DNA of 64,000 nucleotides from DATAPD01 sp036265385 (GTDB lineage Bacteria; Acidobacteriota; Terriglobia; Terriglobales; Acidobacteriaceae): assembly GCA_036265385.1 (NCBI GenBank), contig DATAPD010000018.1:49114-113113 (forward strand), given 5' to 3'. Below the pieces are notes generated by a model. The model had not been told where the DNA came from. It saw only the letters and a program-made list of their open reading frames with translations, and did no database searches. Positions within the stretch are counted from its first letter, which is position 1. Each line of letters begins with the position of its first letter. This document shows, in pieces, positions 41,624 to 50,945 of this stretch. The position numbers and the translations under genes were made by a program.

Positions 41624-42610
41624 ATGCTTGATCTAGACAGGGTTCGCTTCACCCGATATTCCATCACTGTCGGAATACTGGCATGGACGCTTGTTCTTGC
41701 GGCAGTCGCGAGCGGACGGGCTCCATTCGGCATTATCGAACTGTTTTTTCTGTTTGCGCCATTGGTTGTAGTGCCCCTTGGAGTGGATTTGGGGGAAGCG
41801 TATGCACCAATGAGCCCCCGGATCGCGCAGCTGTCACGACTCCTTCAGCCCAGCGCTGCGATGCTGCTGGTCGCAGCCTTCTGGCGACCTCCGGGTTTTG
41901 GGGCAGCGCTATTTGCAATGGCTTGGGCCACCTTTTGCGTCCTGCTTGCTTTGGGAGCGCTCCCCCGTTTACGTAGATCAACAGTGCCCATTTTCGCCGT
42001 GACCGTAGCACGATTAGATCTTGCATTGGCCGCCGCATGGTTATTACTTTCTCGGTCGGGTCAGCACTTGACTAGTTTTCAAGAGCCGATCGTTCTACTA
42101 ACCGCGGTCCATTTTCATTACACCGGGTTCGCCACGGCTTCAATTGCCGGAGGCTTGGCAGAGTATGTCCGACGCCAAGGGCGAAGTTCCCGCCTCATTT
42201 CTTTCCTGGTGCTCTTCGCAGTGATACTTCCTTTCGTATTGGCAGCTGGATTTGTTTTTTCACCTTCGATCAAAGTGTGCGCTGCGATTCTCCTCGCGGT
42301 GTGTATTCCAAGCCTCGCGGTTGCCCAGCTATTCGTAAGCCGGAAGTCTAAAAATCCCATACCAATCGTCTTTTTCTCCCTATCAATGTTGGCAAGTTTT
42401 GCGTCGATGTTTTTGGCTGCGGTTTATGCGATTGGGGAGTTCAGGAACACCGATTGGCTTTCGATACCCAGAATGGCAAGCATGCATGGCGCACTGAATG
42501 CCCTTGGCTTTGTTCTGCCTGCCCTTGCAGGGTGGCTGGTCGCGCTCGGCCTAGAGACAAAGCACGTCTTGGGTTCTGATTCAGCCCGTTCTTCTCATAT
42601 AATTTGTTGA
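41624..42610 (+). CDS. YndJ-like polytopic membrane protein
   Basis: A 328-residue protein with about nine hydrophobic helices. The segment 'VHFHYTGFATASIAGGLAEY' and the late 'RMASMHGALNALGFVLPAL' recall YndJ-family proteins, whose conserved His residues in membrane helices hint at metal or haem binding; the biochemical role of YndJ is unknown. ATG 41624 has GAGG upstream. It ends the three-gene membrane unit controlled by operator 2; the oxidoreductase gene begins 2 bases later and may be read through. Confidence 0.65.
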   Translation: MLDLDRVRFTRYSITVGILAWTLVLAAVASGRAPFGIIELFFLFAPLVVVPLGVDLGEAYAPMSPRIAQLSRLLQPSAAMLLVAAFWRPPGFGAALFAMAWATFCVLLALGALPRLRRSTVPIFAVTVARLDLALAAAWLLLSRSGQHLTSFQEPIVLLTAVHFHYTGFATASIAGGLAEYVRRQGRSSRLISFLVLFAVILPFVLAAGFVFSPSIKVCAAILLAVCIPSLAVAQLFVSRKSKNPIPIVFFSLSMLASFASMFLAAVYAIGEFRNTDWLSIPRMASMHGALNALGFVLPALAGWLVALGLETKHVLGSDSARSSHIIC

Positions 42611-42612
42611 CC

Positions 42613-44766
42613 ATGAAGACCGTTGTTCATGCGGCTTGTCCGCACGACTGTCCCGATGCCTGCGGAGTGTTGATCACCACTGAGAATGGTCGGGCCATCA
42701 AGATACAAGGTGATTCGGCTCACCCGGTCACGCGCGGATTCTTGTGCGCAAAAGTCGCAAAGTACCTGGATCGAGTCTACTCGCCAGACCGCGTGTTGTA
42801 CCCGATGCGGCGGTTGATTCCTAAAGGATCTCCCTCGCAAAACGTACAACAGTCGCAAACTTGGCAGCGGATTTCATGGGACGAAGCGCTAACGGAGATT
42901 TCACAGCGTTTCAAAGTGATTTCCCGTGATTTCGGAAGCGAGGCAATCCTCCCATACTCATACGGAGGAACTCTGGGTGCGCTCAATGGAGCATCGATGG
43001 ACCGGCGTTTCTTCCATCGCTTAGGTGCTTCCTGTCTGGAACGATCAATCTGCTCGGCCGCGGGTGAGGCAGGCATCCTTTCAGTTCAAGGGGTCAAGCT
43101 GGGTACGGAACCTGAGCAGTTTCGCCACTCGAAATACATCATTGCGTGGGGCGCGAATATCCACTGGAATAATGTTCATCTGTGGCCCTTTATTGAGGAA
43201 GCTCGACGAAATGGTGCCAAACTCGTTGTCATCGATCCTTACCAAACCCGAACGGCAAAATGCGCGGACTGGTATCTGCCGATCAATCCGGGAACGGACG
43301 TTGCTCTTGCGCTCGGGTTGATGCAAGTGATCATCGCCGAGTCTCTTCAAGATGCCGATTACATTTCGCGGTACACCATTGGCTTCGACGAATTGAAACA
43401 CAAGGTCGCTGACTACACGCCGCAAGCCGTTTCGCACTGGACTGGCTTGGCTGTGGAGGACATTGTCCGACTTGCTCGCGAATACGCGACAGTTCGGCCG
43501 GCTGCAATCCGCGTCAATTATGGTGTCCAACGTTCTGAAAATGGTGGGATGGCCGTACGCGCTATCACGATGCTTCCTTGCTTGACTGGTTCTTGGAAGG
43601 AAGTAGGCGGCGGATTGCAGCTCTCCACCAGCGGTGCTTTTGGGCTCAATCGCGCAGCCCTTGAGCGTGCGGACCTGATGAGTCTATCGCTGGGACGCAA
43701 CGCTCGCACTCTCAACATGGTCGAGCTTGGAAGAGTTCTTAATGAGGTGGATGATCCGCCAGTGAAAGCGCTGTTCGTCTACAACTCAAACCCAGCTGCA
43801 GTGTGTCCAAACCACAACGAAGTCATTCGGGGCCTGAAACGGCCCGATCTGTTTACGGTTGTTCACGAGCAGTTTTTCACCGATACCGTCGACTATGCTG
43901 ACATCGTATTGCCCGCCACCACATTTTTTGAGCATGAAGATCTTCAGGCCGCCTATGGCCACTACTTCATTCAGAAATCGAACCAAGCGATTGCGCCCTT
44001 GGGGGAAGCGCGATCGAATGTCGACCTCTTCCGCGGTCTAGCCGAGGCCATGGGTTTTGACGATGATTGTTTCAAAGACTCCGCGGACGATTTGATTGAC
44101 CAGGCTCTCGATTCGAAGAATCCATGGTTGAACGGAATCGACCGCGAAAGACTCGAACGTGAAAAACACATTCGATTGAACTTCGGAAATACTGACGGCG
44201 CTTTCCTGCCATTTGCTCGGGGAGGCTTCCGCACCGCATCTGGCAAGGCTGAGTTTTACAGCCCGGGGCTGCGCAGCCATGGACTCGATCCTGTGATTGA
44301 ATTCACACCACCTCTGGAGTCGCGTGCCGGATCGGGTCGTGAGCTCTACCCCCTCGAACTGCTGGCACGGAAAGCTGACAATTTTCTCAACTCAACGTTT
44401 TGCAATATCTCCTCTGTCCAGGAAATGGAACAAACGGATCTGCTCGAGATCCACTCAGTCGACGCTCGCGCCCGATCCATTCAAGACGGCGATCAAGTAC
44501 GAGTGTTCAATGGCCGGGGAAGTATCGCTCTGATCGCTCGGGTCAACGATGCGGTTCAACCTGGAGTCGTGGCGGCCCGCCTCAATTGGGCTCGTCTGCG
44601 GAATGAAAAAATTAACATCAATGTGCTGACGTCAGAAAAACTTACTGACATGGGCAACTCCGCCACGTTTTATTCCGTCTTGGTTGAAGTGGAGCCAATC
44701 CACGCCGTTCGAACGGCTCCCGGAGGGCGCGCAGACTTGGACGCTACGCCTTGCTCTACCGTATAA
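42613..44766 (+). CDS. Molybdopterin oxidoreductase (DMSO-reductase superfamily)
   Basis: A 717-residue single-subunit enzyme. The N-terminal [4Fe-4S] motif is 'CPHDCPDACGV' with the fourth Cys in 'GFLCAK'. The molybdenum-site region contains 'RSICSAAGEAG'. 'YIIAWGANIHWNN' and 'VLPATTFFEHEDLQ' bind the bis-MGD cofactor, and the C-terminal barrel ends about residue 690. No Tat signal, so it should be cytoplasmic. Its substrate is unknown; related enzymes act on formate or S/N-oxides. Start ATG 42613 lies 10 bases after a TATAAT (42598-42603), which, if a promoter, would make a nearly leaderless transcript. Confidence 0.93.
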   Translation: MKTVVHAACPHDCPDACGVLITTENGRAIKIQGDSAHPVTRGFLCAKVAKYLDRVYSPDRVLYPMRRLIPKGSPSQNVQQSQTWQRISWDEALTEISQRFKVISRDFGSEAILPYSYGGTLGALNGASMDRRFFHRLGASCLERSICSAAGEAGILSVQGVKLGTEPEQFRHSKYIIAWGANIHWNNVHLWPFIEEARRNGAKLVVIDPYQTRTAKCADWYLPINPGTDVALALGLMQVIIAESLQDADYISRYTIGFDELKHKVADYTPQAVSHWTGLAVEDIVRLAREYATVRPAAIRVNYGVQRSENGGMAVRAITMLPCLTGSWKEVGGGLQLSTSGAFGLNRAALERADLMSLSLGRNARTLNMVELGRVLNEVDDPPVKALFVYNSNPAAVCPNHNEVIRGLKRPDLFTVVHEQFFTDTVDYADIVLPATTFFEHEDLQAAYGHYFIQKSNQAIAPLGEARSNVDLFRGLAEAMGFDDDCFKDSADDLIDQALDSKNPWLNGIDRERLEREKHIRLNFGNTDGAFLPFARGGFRTASGKAEFYSPGLRSHGLDPVIEFTPPLESRAGSGRELYPLELLARKADNFLNSTFCNISSVQEMEQTDLLEIHSVDARARSIQDGDQVRVFNGRGSIALIARVNDAVQPGVVAARLNWARLRNEKININVLTSEKLTDMGNSATFYSVLVEVEPIHAVRTAPGGRADLDATPCSTV

Positions 44767-44901
44767 TGGCCGTTTTCCTAACTCCTTGAGTTTGAGGTAG
44801 TAACGATTCTTTTTCATCCTAAGGAAAGCCCTGCTCCGACGAGGAAAGGGCATAACCGGCGTGCGTGTGCATTTGGCGACGTCCGCGCCAGGCGAGACCA
44901 C

Positions 44902-47721
44902 TTGCTTACTGGGTTTTGGTATCAAAACAAGACGCGCAACGCCTTATTTTTCGTAATCGGCCTCCTTTGCTTCACCCTGCCTGGGTTAGCCCAGCAAGAC
45001 ATCATTACGGGCATCCAGATTCACGGCAATCGACGCATTCCGGCTGACACGATTCGCGCACGAATTTTTACAAAGGTGGGTGACATCTTTGACGCCGCCT
45101 CTCTGGAGCGCGACTTCAACTCTTTGTGGAACACTGGCTACTTCGAGGACATACGCTTCGAGCGTGAGCAGACTTCGAAAGGTTGGGTCGTACATATCTA
45201 CGTCAAAGAGCGCCCGACCATCCGCGAAATCAATTACCTGGGCCTGAGTTCAGTTTCCACAAGCGATGTTCTTGATCGATTCAAGGAGCGCAAGGTCGGG
45301 TTGTCCGTTGAAAGTCAGTACGATCCGACGAAAATCAAAAAAGCCGAAGTTGCGCTGAAAGAGCTACTAGCCGAGCACGGACGGCAATTTGCGACCATTC
45401 GGACCGAATACCGTCCAATTCCACCGGCAGCAGTGGGCATCACCTTTGTAGTCAAAGAAGGACCCAAAGTTAAAGTCGGAAAAATCACGTTTGTAGGAAA
45501 CAAGAACGTAAAGAGCCGCGTCTTGCGCAATGCCATGAAGAACCTGAAACCCATCGGCATTCCGCACTCTATCTTTCTGGAAGCTCTCTTCTCCAAAACT
45601 TACGACGCCACCAAGCTCAACGAAGATGTCGAGCGTGTACGCGCTGAGTATCAGAACCTCGGCTACTTCAAGGTCATCGTGGAAGATCCAAAAACGAACA
45701 TCCACGACACCGGCCATTACGGATTCCACATCCCGCTGATTCAAAAAGGTGCCGGAAAGGCAGTAGATATCACGATGCCTTTGGAAGAAGGCGAACGCTA
45801 TCGTCTAGCCAGCATCACGTTCAAAAACAATAAGGCTGTTCAGGATCAAAGAGCTCTTCGCAGTCTCTTTCCAATCAAAGATGGCGATATTTTCAGCCGA
45901 GAGAAAATTGGTAAAGGTCTCGAAAATCTGCGTAAAGCCTATGGACAGCTCGGCTACATCAACTTCACTCCAGTACCCGACACTAAGTTTGATGATGAGA
46001 AGAAGCTGATTTTCCTCGAAGTAGATGTCGACGAAGGCAAGCAGTTCTTTGTTCGACGTATTGAATTCGAAGGCAACACAACCACCCGCGATAAGGTCAT
46101 CCGCCGTGAAATCGCGCTTGAAGAAGGCCAGGTCTACAACCAGCAACTCTGGGAAGTGAGCCTCTTGCGGTTGAACCAATTGGGATACTTCGAACCTCTC
46201 AAACCAGATGATCAGAACATCACCGAGCGCAGACTGGATGAGAAGAACGGAACAGTTGACCTGATCCTTAAGGTTAGGGAAAAAGGGAAGAACAGTATCG
46301 GTCTACAAGGCGGCGTGAGTGGTCTTTCCGGCGCCTTCATCGGTATCAGTTACACCACGAACAACTTCCTCGGTTTAGGCGAGACGCTGCAGATCCAGGC
46401 CAGCATCGGAAATCGTCAGCGCGATCTTTTGTTTGGATTTACAGAGCCATATCTCTATGGCCGCCCGATGCAGTTGGGATTCACTGTTTACACCAGAAAG
46501 TTTAGCTACGACCAGGCAAAGCAGTACGAAATCTTCACTGGCCAGAAACTTGATCTTTCGACACTCCAGCTGCAGAACCTTCAGAACTATTCGCAGTCAA
46601 GCACCGGCTTCTCGCTCTCGCTGAGCTATCCACTTCGCCGTTCATTTAAGCGAGTTGGTATCGTTTATTCCTACGACCGCTCGTCGCTAGTCGCAGTCAG
46701 CGACGCGTCAAAATCTCTTTTCACGAACCTTGCCTTCCGCGGCATTACTGGTCCCAATTCGTTGTCCGGCATCGTGACCAGCAAGATCGTTCCGAGCTTC
46801 ACTCTGAATACTCTGGATGCTGCCTACGCTCCGAAGAGTGGAAAAAGCCTGTTCCTGGGGGCGGAATTCGCGGGCTTGGGAGGAACTGTCAACGTAATCC
46901 GTCCGATCGTTCAGTTTAAGCAGTTTCATCCCATGCAGAACAAGCGCAACACGATCGGCTACAACGTACAAGCTTCGTTCCTTACCGGCTATGGTGGGAT
47001 TGTCGCGCCACCGTTTGAACGTTTTTATCTTGGCGGCGACAACGATTTGCGGGGATTCGATATCCGATCGATTTCGCCCATTGCGTTCCTTCCGGATCGT
47101 CAGACTGTGACCTTGACCAATCCGGATGGTACTGCCGTTCCGTTGAATCCGAATAACCCGAACGATCCGCGTAAATATACCGTCCCCATTCCGTTTGAAC
47201 GTATCGTTTTTCCAGGTGGGGATTTGAGCCTCACGACCAACTTGGAGTATCGCTTCACCATCGCCGGACCGGTAGCACTAGCGCCATTCCTGGATACCGG
47301 CATCAATCCAATTGTGAGAACGTCGCAACTGCGGATCAACTCGGGTCAGTTGAACGACATCAACAGCGTTTTCTTTGGTTGTCCGGTACGAGATGCGGGG
47401 CTGGCGTGCGTCGGAGGCAGTCAAGTACATTTCGACGGCATTCTCAGACCGGTGCCTGGAACAAATTGGGTACCGCGTATGTCGACCGGGCTTGAACTTC
47501 AGGTGATGTTGCCGGTCATCAACGCTCCATTCCGAATTTACTGGGCTTACAACCCGCTGCGTTTGGATTCGCAAGCCGATGCTCCCGTCAAAGTGACCCG
47601 AGACATGTTCCCGGCCGGGGCGGCGGGCGACTTTACTTATGAGCGTGCCGTGGGTGCGCAGAGCTATACACTCCGCGAGCCGCGAAAGACGTTCCGCTTT
47701 TCGGTCGCGACAACGTTCTGA
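44902..47721 (+). CDS. bamA: Outer-membrane protein assembly factor BamA
   Basis: A 939-residue Omp85 protein. A signal segment ('NALFFVIGLLCFTLPGLA') is followed by five POTRA domains (about 25-430), among them 'ITGIQIHGNRRIPADTI', 'VKVGKITFVGNKNVKSR' and 'FFVRRIEFEGNTTTRDKV'. The C-terminal barrel includes 'FLGLGETLQIQASIGNRQRD', the lid-lock motif region 'RFYLGGDNDLRGFDIRS' and a final Phe. It inserts beta-barrels, including the TonB receptors in this window. The start is uncertain: TTG 44902 has a weak GGCGAG upstream and there is no ATG nearby. A TATAAT at 44762-44767 may be the promoter. ompH follows, as usual. Confidence 0.95.
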   Translation: MLTGFWYQNKTRNALFFVIGLLCFTLPGLAQQDIITGIQIHGNRRIPADTIRARIFTKVGDIFDAASLERDFNSLWNTGYFEDIRFEREQTSKGWVVHIYVKERPTIREINYLGLSSVSTSDVLDRFKERKVGLSVESQYDPTKIKKAEVALKELLAEHGRQFATIRTEYRPIPPAAVGITFVVKEGPKVKVGKITFVGNKNVKSRVLRNAMKNLKPIGIPHSIFLEALFSKTYDATKLNEDVERVRAEYQNLGYFKVIVEDPKTNIHDTGHYGFHIPLIQKGAGKAVDITMPLEEGERYRLASITFKNNKAVQDQRALRSLFPIKDGDIFSREKIGKGLENLRKAYGQLGYINFTPVPDTKFDDEKKLIFLEVDVDEGKQFFVRRIEFEGNTTTRDKVIRREIALEEGQVYNQQLWEVSLLRLNQLGYFEPLKPDDQNITERRLDEKNGTVDLILKVREKGKNSIGLQGGVSGLSGAFIGISYTTNNFLGLGETLQIQASIGNRQRDLLFGFTEPYLYGRPMQLGFTVYTRKFSYDQAKQYEIFTGQKLDLSTLQLQNLQNYSQSSTGFSLSLSYPLRRSFKRVGIVYSYDRSSLVAVSDASKSLFTNLAFRGITGPNSLSGIVTSKIVPSFTLNTLDAAYAPKSGKSLFLGAEFAGLGGTVNVIRPIVQFKQFHPMQNKRNTIGYNVQASFLTGYGGIVAPPFERFYLGGDNDLRGFDIRSISPIAFLPDRQTVTLTNPDGTAVPLNPNNPNDPRKYTVPIPFERIVFPGGDLSLTTNLEYRFTIAGPVALAPFLDTGINPIVRTSQLRINSGQLNDINSVFFGCPVRDAGLACVGGSQVHFDGILRPVPGTNWVPRMSTGLELQVMLPVINAPFRIYWAYNPLRLDSQADAPVKVTRDMFPAGAAGDFTYERAVGAQSYTLREPRKTFRFSVATTF

Positions 47722-47751
47722 GTTCGTCAATTGTTTCAGGGACAAGAGTGT

Positions 47752-47781
47752 TTGACGCTGCTTGACCATGCTCCGTATAAT
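47752..47781 (+). promoter_or_regulatory. Promoter upstream of the ompH unit
   Basis: TTGACG (47752-47757) and TATAAT (47776-47781) are 18 bases apart, beginning 31 bases after the bamA stop. Confidence 0.6.
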
Positions 47782-47851
47782 CGCGATATCCACACCCTGA
47801 AATACAGAAATGGCGACAGGGAACGCCTTCAGGTTGGGTGGAGGAAGCTGG

Positions 47852-47992
47852 ATGTCACGGCATGCCTTCCCTGGTCACGGCGTCGGACTGACTGACGAAC
47901 TGCCCAGTGATCAAGTTATGGCCCAGTCAGAATGGGCGAAAATCCAGCAATTCCGAATGAAACATTCCAAGGAGTTCAAAGCGATCCAATGA
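47852..47992 (+). CDS. Small ORF (46 aa) translationally coupled to ompH
   Basis: ATG 47852 follows a strong GGAGG at 7 bases. The 46-residue product starts 'MSRHAFPGHGVGLTDELPSD' and ends with the basic 'FRMKHSKEFKAIQ'. Its TGA overlaps the ompH ATG (ATGA, 47989-47992), and ompH has no good Shine-Dalgarno of its own, so translation of this ORF is likely needed for ompH. No family is recognised; it may be a leader peptide rather than a functional protein. Confidence 0.45.
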   Translation: MSRHAFPGHGVGLTDELPSDQVMAQSEWAKIQQFRMKHSKEFKAIQ

Positions 47993-48762
47993 CAAGCACG
48001 TTTGCGCGGTATTTCCTCGCCTTGACTATGAGCGTGTCGCTCGCAGCAATGGCACAAACTGGCGCCCCCGCTGGTGGAACTGGCGTCCCAGCTGCCGGAA
48101 CAGGCGCTGCCCCCGCCGCCGCTGTCCCGTCCGCCCCTTCAGCAGCATCAGCAGCGGCTGCGTCGCCTGCAGCACTTAATTTCAATGGAACACGTATCGC
48201 CTCCATCAACATCGAGCAGGCCATCATTCAGACGAATGAAGGCCAGCGCGACTTCACAGCGCTAAGCAAGAAGCTTGAGCCGAAGCAAACGGAACTCAAG
48301 AGCGCCAGCGATGAAATCGAATCGCTGAAAAAGCAGTTTACGAATCAGCAGGAAAAGATGAACGATGAAGCTCGCGCGAATCTGCAGAAGCAGATCGAGA
48401 GCAAACAGAAGCTGTTCGATCGCTCTGTCCAGGATGCTCGCGAAGAAGCTCAAAATGAGCAGAACGTCATCGCCCAGCGTATTCTGCAGAAGCTTTTCCC
48501 AGTTTTAGCCAAGTACGCCAGTGGCAACAACGTTGGCATGGTCATCGATACGTCGCAACAGTGGCCCCAAGGCCCCGTGATTTTCTCCGGCGATGCGATG
48601 GATATCACAAAGCCTGTCGTCGAAGCCTACAACGCGCAGTCCGGAGTTCCTGCTCCACCGCCAGGAACAGCGAAGCCAGCGGCCCGCCCGGCAACAACGC
48701 CAGCGGCAAAGCCTGCGACACCATCGACCACGACTCCGCCTAAGCCCCAAGGCAAGCAGTAG
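47989..48762 (+). CDS. OmpH/Skp-family periplasmic chaperone
   Basis: A 257-residue exported protein. After the signal ('FLALTMSVSLAAMAQTGA') comes a Gly/Pro/Ala low-complexity linker (about 25-65), then the OmpH core beginning 'ASINIEQAIIQTNEGQRDF' with a long charged coiled coil (about 90-165) and 'KYASGNNVGMVIDTSQQWP'. A Pro/Ala/Thr-rich tail ends it. Skp-type chaperones hold unfolded outer-membrane proteins for BamA, the gene before. The linker and tail are longer than in the E. coli protein. Confidence 0.88.
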   Translation: MTSTFARYFLALTMSVSLAAMAQTGAPAGGTGVPAAGTGAAPAAAVPSAPSAASAAAASPAALNFNGTRIASINIEQAIIQTNEGQRDFTALSKKLEPKQTELKSASDEIESLKKQFTNQQEKMNDEARANLQKQIESKQKLFDRSVQDAREEAQNEQNVIAQRILQKLFPVLAKYASGNNVGMVIDTSQQWPQGPVIFSGDAMDITKPVVEAYNAQSGVPAPPPGTAKPAARPATTPAAKPATPSTTTPPKPQGKQ

Positions 48763-48794
48763 GGCGACACCAGAAACTCAATCGAAGTTCCCTC

Positions 48795-48825
48795 AAGCCG
48801 CGATTCTCGCGGCTTTTTATTTTTA
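48795..48825 (+). terminator. Terminator after ompH
   Basis: AAGCCGCGA (48795-48803) pairs with TCGCGGCTT (48807-48815), followed by TTTATTTTT. Confidence 0.8.
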
Positions 48826-48896
48826 TTGAATCCACGCTCGATGGACGACAAACGGTGTCTTTACCGCTGAGAGCCCATGCGTTCTGGAGGATGCCG

Positions 48897-49625
48897 ATGT
48901 TTGCTGATTCGTTCTGTGATTCAACACTGGCCACTTTTCCCCGCCGGACCTGGACCACGCTCATGTCGTTCGGTGTGCAAGTAGTCGGCGTAGGGATTCT
49001 GCTTCTGATTCCATTGATCTATACCGAAGGCCTGCCGGCGTTGCGATGGATGACGGCGCCCCTTCCTACACCCGCACCGTTGACTGCTGCAGTTCCTGCA
49101 CCCCGGATACGCAATTCTGGCGCGAGCCGAAGCGAGGTGTTCAACGGCATCCTTGTTCAACCTCCGCACATTCCGCTCGTGACTCTTCAAGTCGATGATC
49201 GAAACGTTCTACCAGCACCGCCAGATGCAGAGATTGGACCGGGGCCGGGTGGTCCGATCGGATCACCCAAAGGCGTATTAAACCCAATCTACTCTGCGAG
49301 TACTTTTGTACCTCCGCTTCCTCCAAAGCCCACCGCTCGCCCTGCCCGTATCTCAACCATGATGGAAGGCAATCTTATCCATCGCGTTCAGCCAACATAT
49401 CCTCCGTTGGCTAAAACAGCGGGCATCCAGGGCACAGTTGTCTTGCGTGCCATCATCAGCAAAGAGGGCACCATAGAAAACCTCACCGTTCAGAGCGGGC
49501 CTCCTCTACTCGTCAAAGCTGCGTTGGAGGCTGTTGCTCAATGGCGTTACCGCCCGTATCTGTTGAATGGCGATCCATTTGAAGTCGAAACGCAGGTCAC
49601 CGTGAACTTCGTTTTGAATCGATAG
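48897..49625 (+). CDS. TonB-family energy transducer
   Basis: A 242-residue protein. One membrane helix ('GVQVVGVGILLLIPLIY') is followed by a Pro-rich periplasmic spacer (about 55-150) and a C-terminal TonB domain: 'HRVQPTYPPLAKTAGIQGTV', 'LRAIISKEGTIENLTVQSG' and 'AVAQWRYRPYLLNGDPFEVE'. It spans the periplasm and energises TonB-dependent receptors, two of which are encoded in this window. No exbB or exbD is adjacent. ATG 48897 has GGAGG 6 bases upstream. Only 15 bases separate it from alr. Confidence 0.9.
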   Translation: MFADSFCDSTLATFPRRTWTTLMSFGVQVVGVGILLLIPLIYTEGLPALRWMTAPLPTPAPLTAAVPAPRIRNSGASRSEVFNGILVQPPHIPLVTLQVDDRNVLPAPPDAEIGPGPGGPIGSPKGVLNPIYSASTFVPPLPPKPTARPARISTMMEGNLIHRVQPTYPPLAKTAGIQGTVVLRAIISKEGTIENLTVQSGPPLLVKAALEAVAQWRYRPYLLNGDPFEVETQVTVNFVLNR

Positions 49626-49640
49626 CAGCGTCGTACTGTT

Positions 49641-50897
49641 ATGCGCCGCCACCGCGGTGCGCAGTTACCTAAGTGGAACCACGAATTAGTTTCGGACAAC
49701 GCTGCCGATATAATCGTGAGAGTGATTGCTGACGATGTCCAATTGAAACGGCGCCAATATACTCGGCCAACCTGGGTTGAAGTTTCATTGTCTGCCGTGC
49801 GCAAAAACTTCCGAGCACTGCAGCAGTTTGTTGGTCCAGATGTCACGATTTGTGCCGTAGTCAAGGCTGACGCATACGGTCACGGCGCTCCTGATTGCGC
49901 TCTTGCGCTCGAAGCCGAAGGCGCACGATGGATGGGTGTGACCTCCACAGATGAGGGCATCATCCTTCGGGACGCTGGCATTCGAAGTCGTGTTCTCTTG
50001 ATGAGCGGATTTTGGCACGGGGAAGAGCGCGACATCATCTCGCGTGAACTCACGCCGGTTATTTGGGATCCAGACCAGATTGAAACTTTAAATCGCGCAG
50101 CTTCTGCTTTCGCGACTGCTCCCGTGCCAATTCATTTGAAGCTGGATACGGGAATGGGGCGACTTGGCGTCACTCTCGACGAACTTCCAGAAATCGTTTC
50201 TGCTCTGCACTCGGCATCTTCTTTATACGTCGAAGGTGTTGCTTCCCATTTGGCGTCTTCTGATGTTCTTGACGCTGCACAAAACGAGCAGCAGATTATC
50301 GAGTTTCAGAACGCGCTGCAAACTCTCACCCAATCCGGCATATCGCCGAAACATATTCACATGGCGAACACATCTGCGGTGCTTTCGCGTCCGCCGAGTT
50401 GGCACAGCATGGTTCGCCCTGGAATTGCCTTATACGGATATGCCCTTGCCTTTCGCCGGGGCGGGCGTATTGACGACCAGCCTTTACCAGTCGGATTGGA
50501 ACCGGCTCTGTCCTGGAAAACCCGAGTGATTTCGCTGAAGCATGTGGCTGCAAACCAGTCGCTCGGATACAGTGCGCAGTACACCACGAAAGCTCCTTCC
50601 ACGATTGCCGTTCTTCCGGTGGGCTACGCCGATGGATATGATCGACGACTTTCAAACCGGGGGCGCGTTATCGTGCGAGGCCAATATGCGCCAATCGTCG
50701 GCCTTATCTCGATGGACCTGACGCTTGTCGACGTTACGGCAATTCCCGAGGTAGAGATCGGCGACACCGTGAATCTGATCGGTTGCGATGGCGATTGTCG
50801 AATCGATGTTTGGGAGCATGCTCGGCTCTGCTCAACCGTGCCTTACGAGATCGTCTGTGCTATTTCAAAACGCGTTCCTCGCCGTTACCTCTTATAA
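49641..50897 (+). CDS. alr: Alanine racemase
   Basis: A 418-residue PLP enzyme converting L- to D-alanine for peptidoglycan. The PLP lysine motif is 'ICAVVKADAYGHGAPD'; the catalytic Tyr segment is 'SLGYSAQYTTKAPS'; 'MVRPGIALYGYAL' and 'VGYADGYDRRLSN' are also diagnostic. About 40 residues precede the conserved 'PTWVEVSLSAVRKN', longer than usual. A perfect TATAAT at 49709-49714 sits inside this region, so real translation may begin further in (for example TTG 49743); the ATG at 49641 is given as the longest option. Confidence 0.94.
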   Translation: MRRHRGAQLPKWNHELVSDNAADIIVRVIADDVQLKRRQYTRPTWVEVSLSAVRKNFRALQQFVGPDVTICAVVKADAYGHGAPDCALALEAEGARWMGVTSTDEGIILRDAGIRSRVLLMSGFWHGEERDIISRELTPVIWDPDQIETLNRAASAFATAPVPIHLKLDTGMGRLGVTLDELPEIVSALHSASSLYVEGVASHLASSDVLDAAQNEQQIIEFQNALQTLTQSGISPKHIHMANTSAVLSRPPSWHSMVRPGIALYGYALAFRRGGRIDDQPLPVGLEPALSWKTRVISLKHVAANQSLGYSAQYTTKAPSTIAVLPVGYADGYDRRLSNRGRVIVRGQYAPIVGLISMDLTLVDVTAIPEVEIGDTVNLIGCDGDCRIDVWEHARLCSTVPYEIVCAISKRVPRRYLL

Positions 50898-50901
50898 AAA
50901 A

Positions 50902-50927
50902 ATGGGACGGCTCTAGAGCCGCCCCAT
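50902..50927 (-). terminator. Terminator between alr and the aldehyde dehydrogenase
   Basis: A near-perfect palindrome (ATGGG-A-CGGCTC and its complement) is followed on the minus strand by a seven-T run, so it ends the dehydrogenase transcript; it may also stop alr. Confidence 0.75.
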
Positions 50928-50945
50928 AGTCAACGAAAAGCAAAG

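Noticed and set aside
42598..42603. TATAAT just before the molybdopterin oxidoreductase start as a leaderless promoter.
   Set aside because: No -35 at a usable distance. It is mentioned in the gene entry but not listed as a feature.
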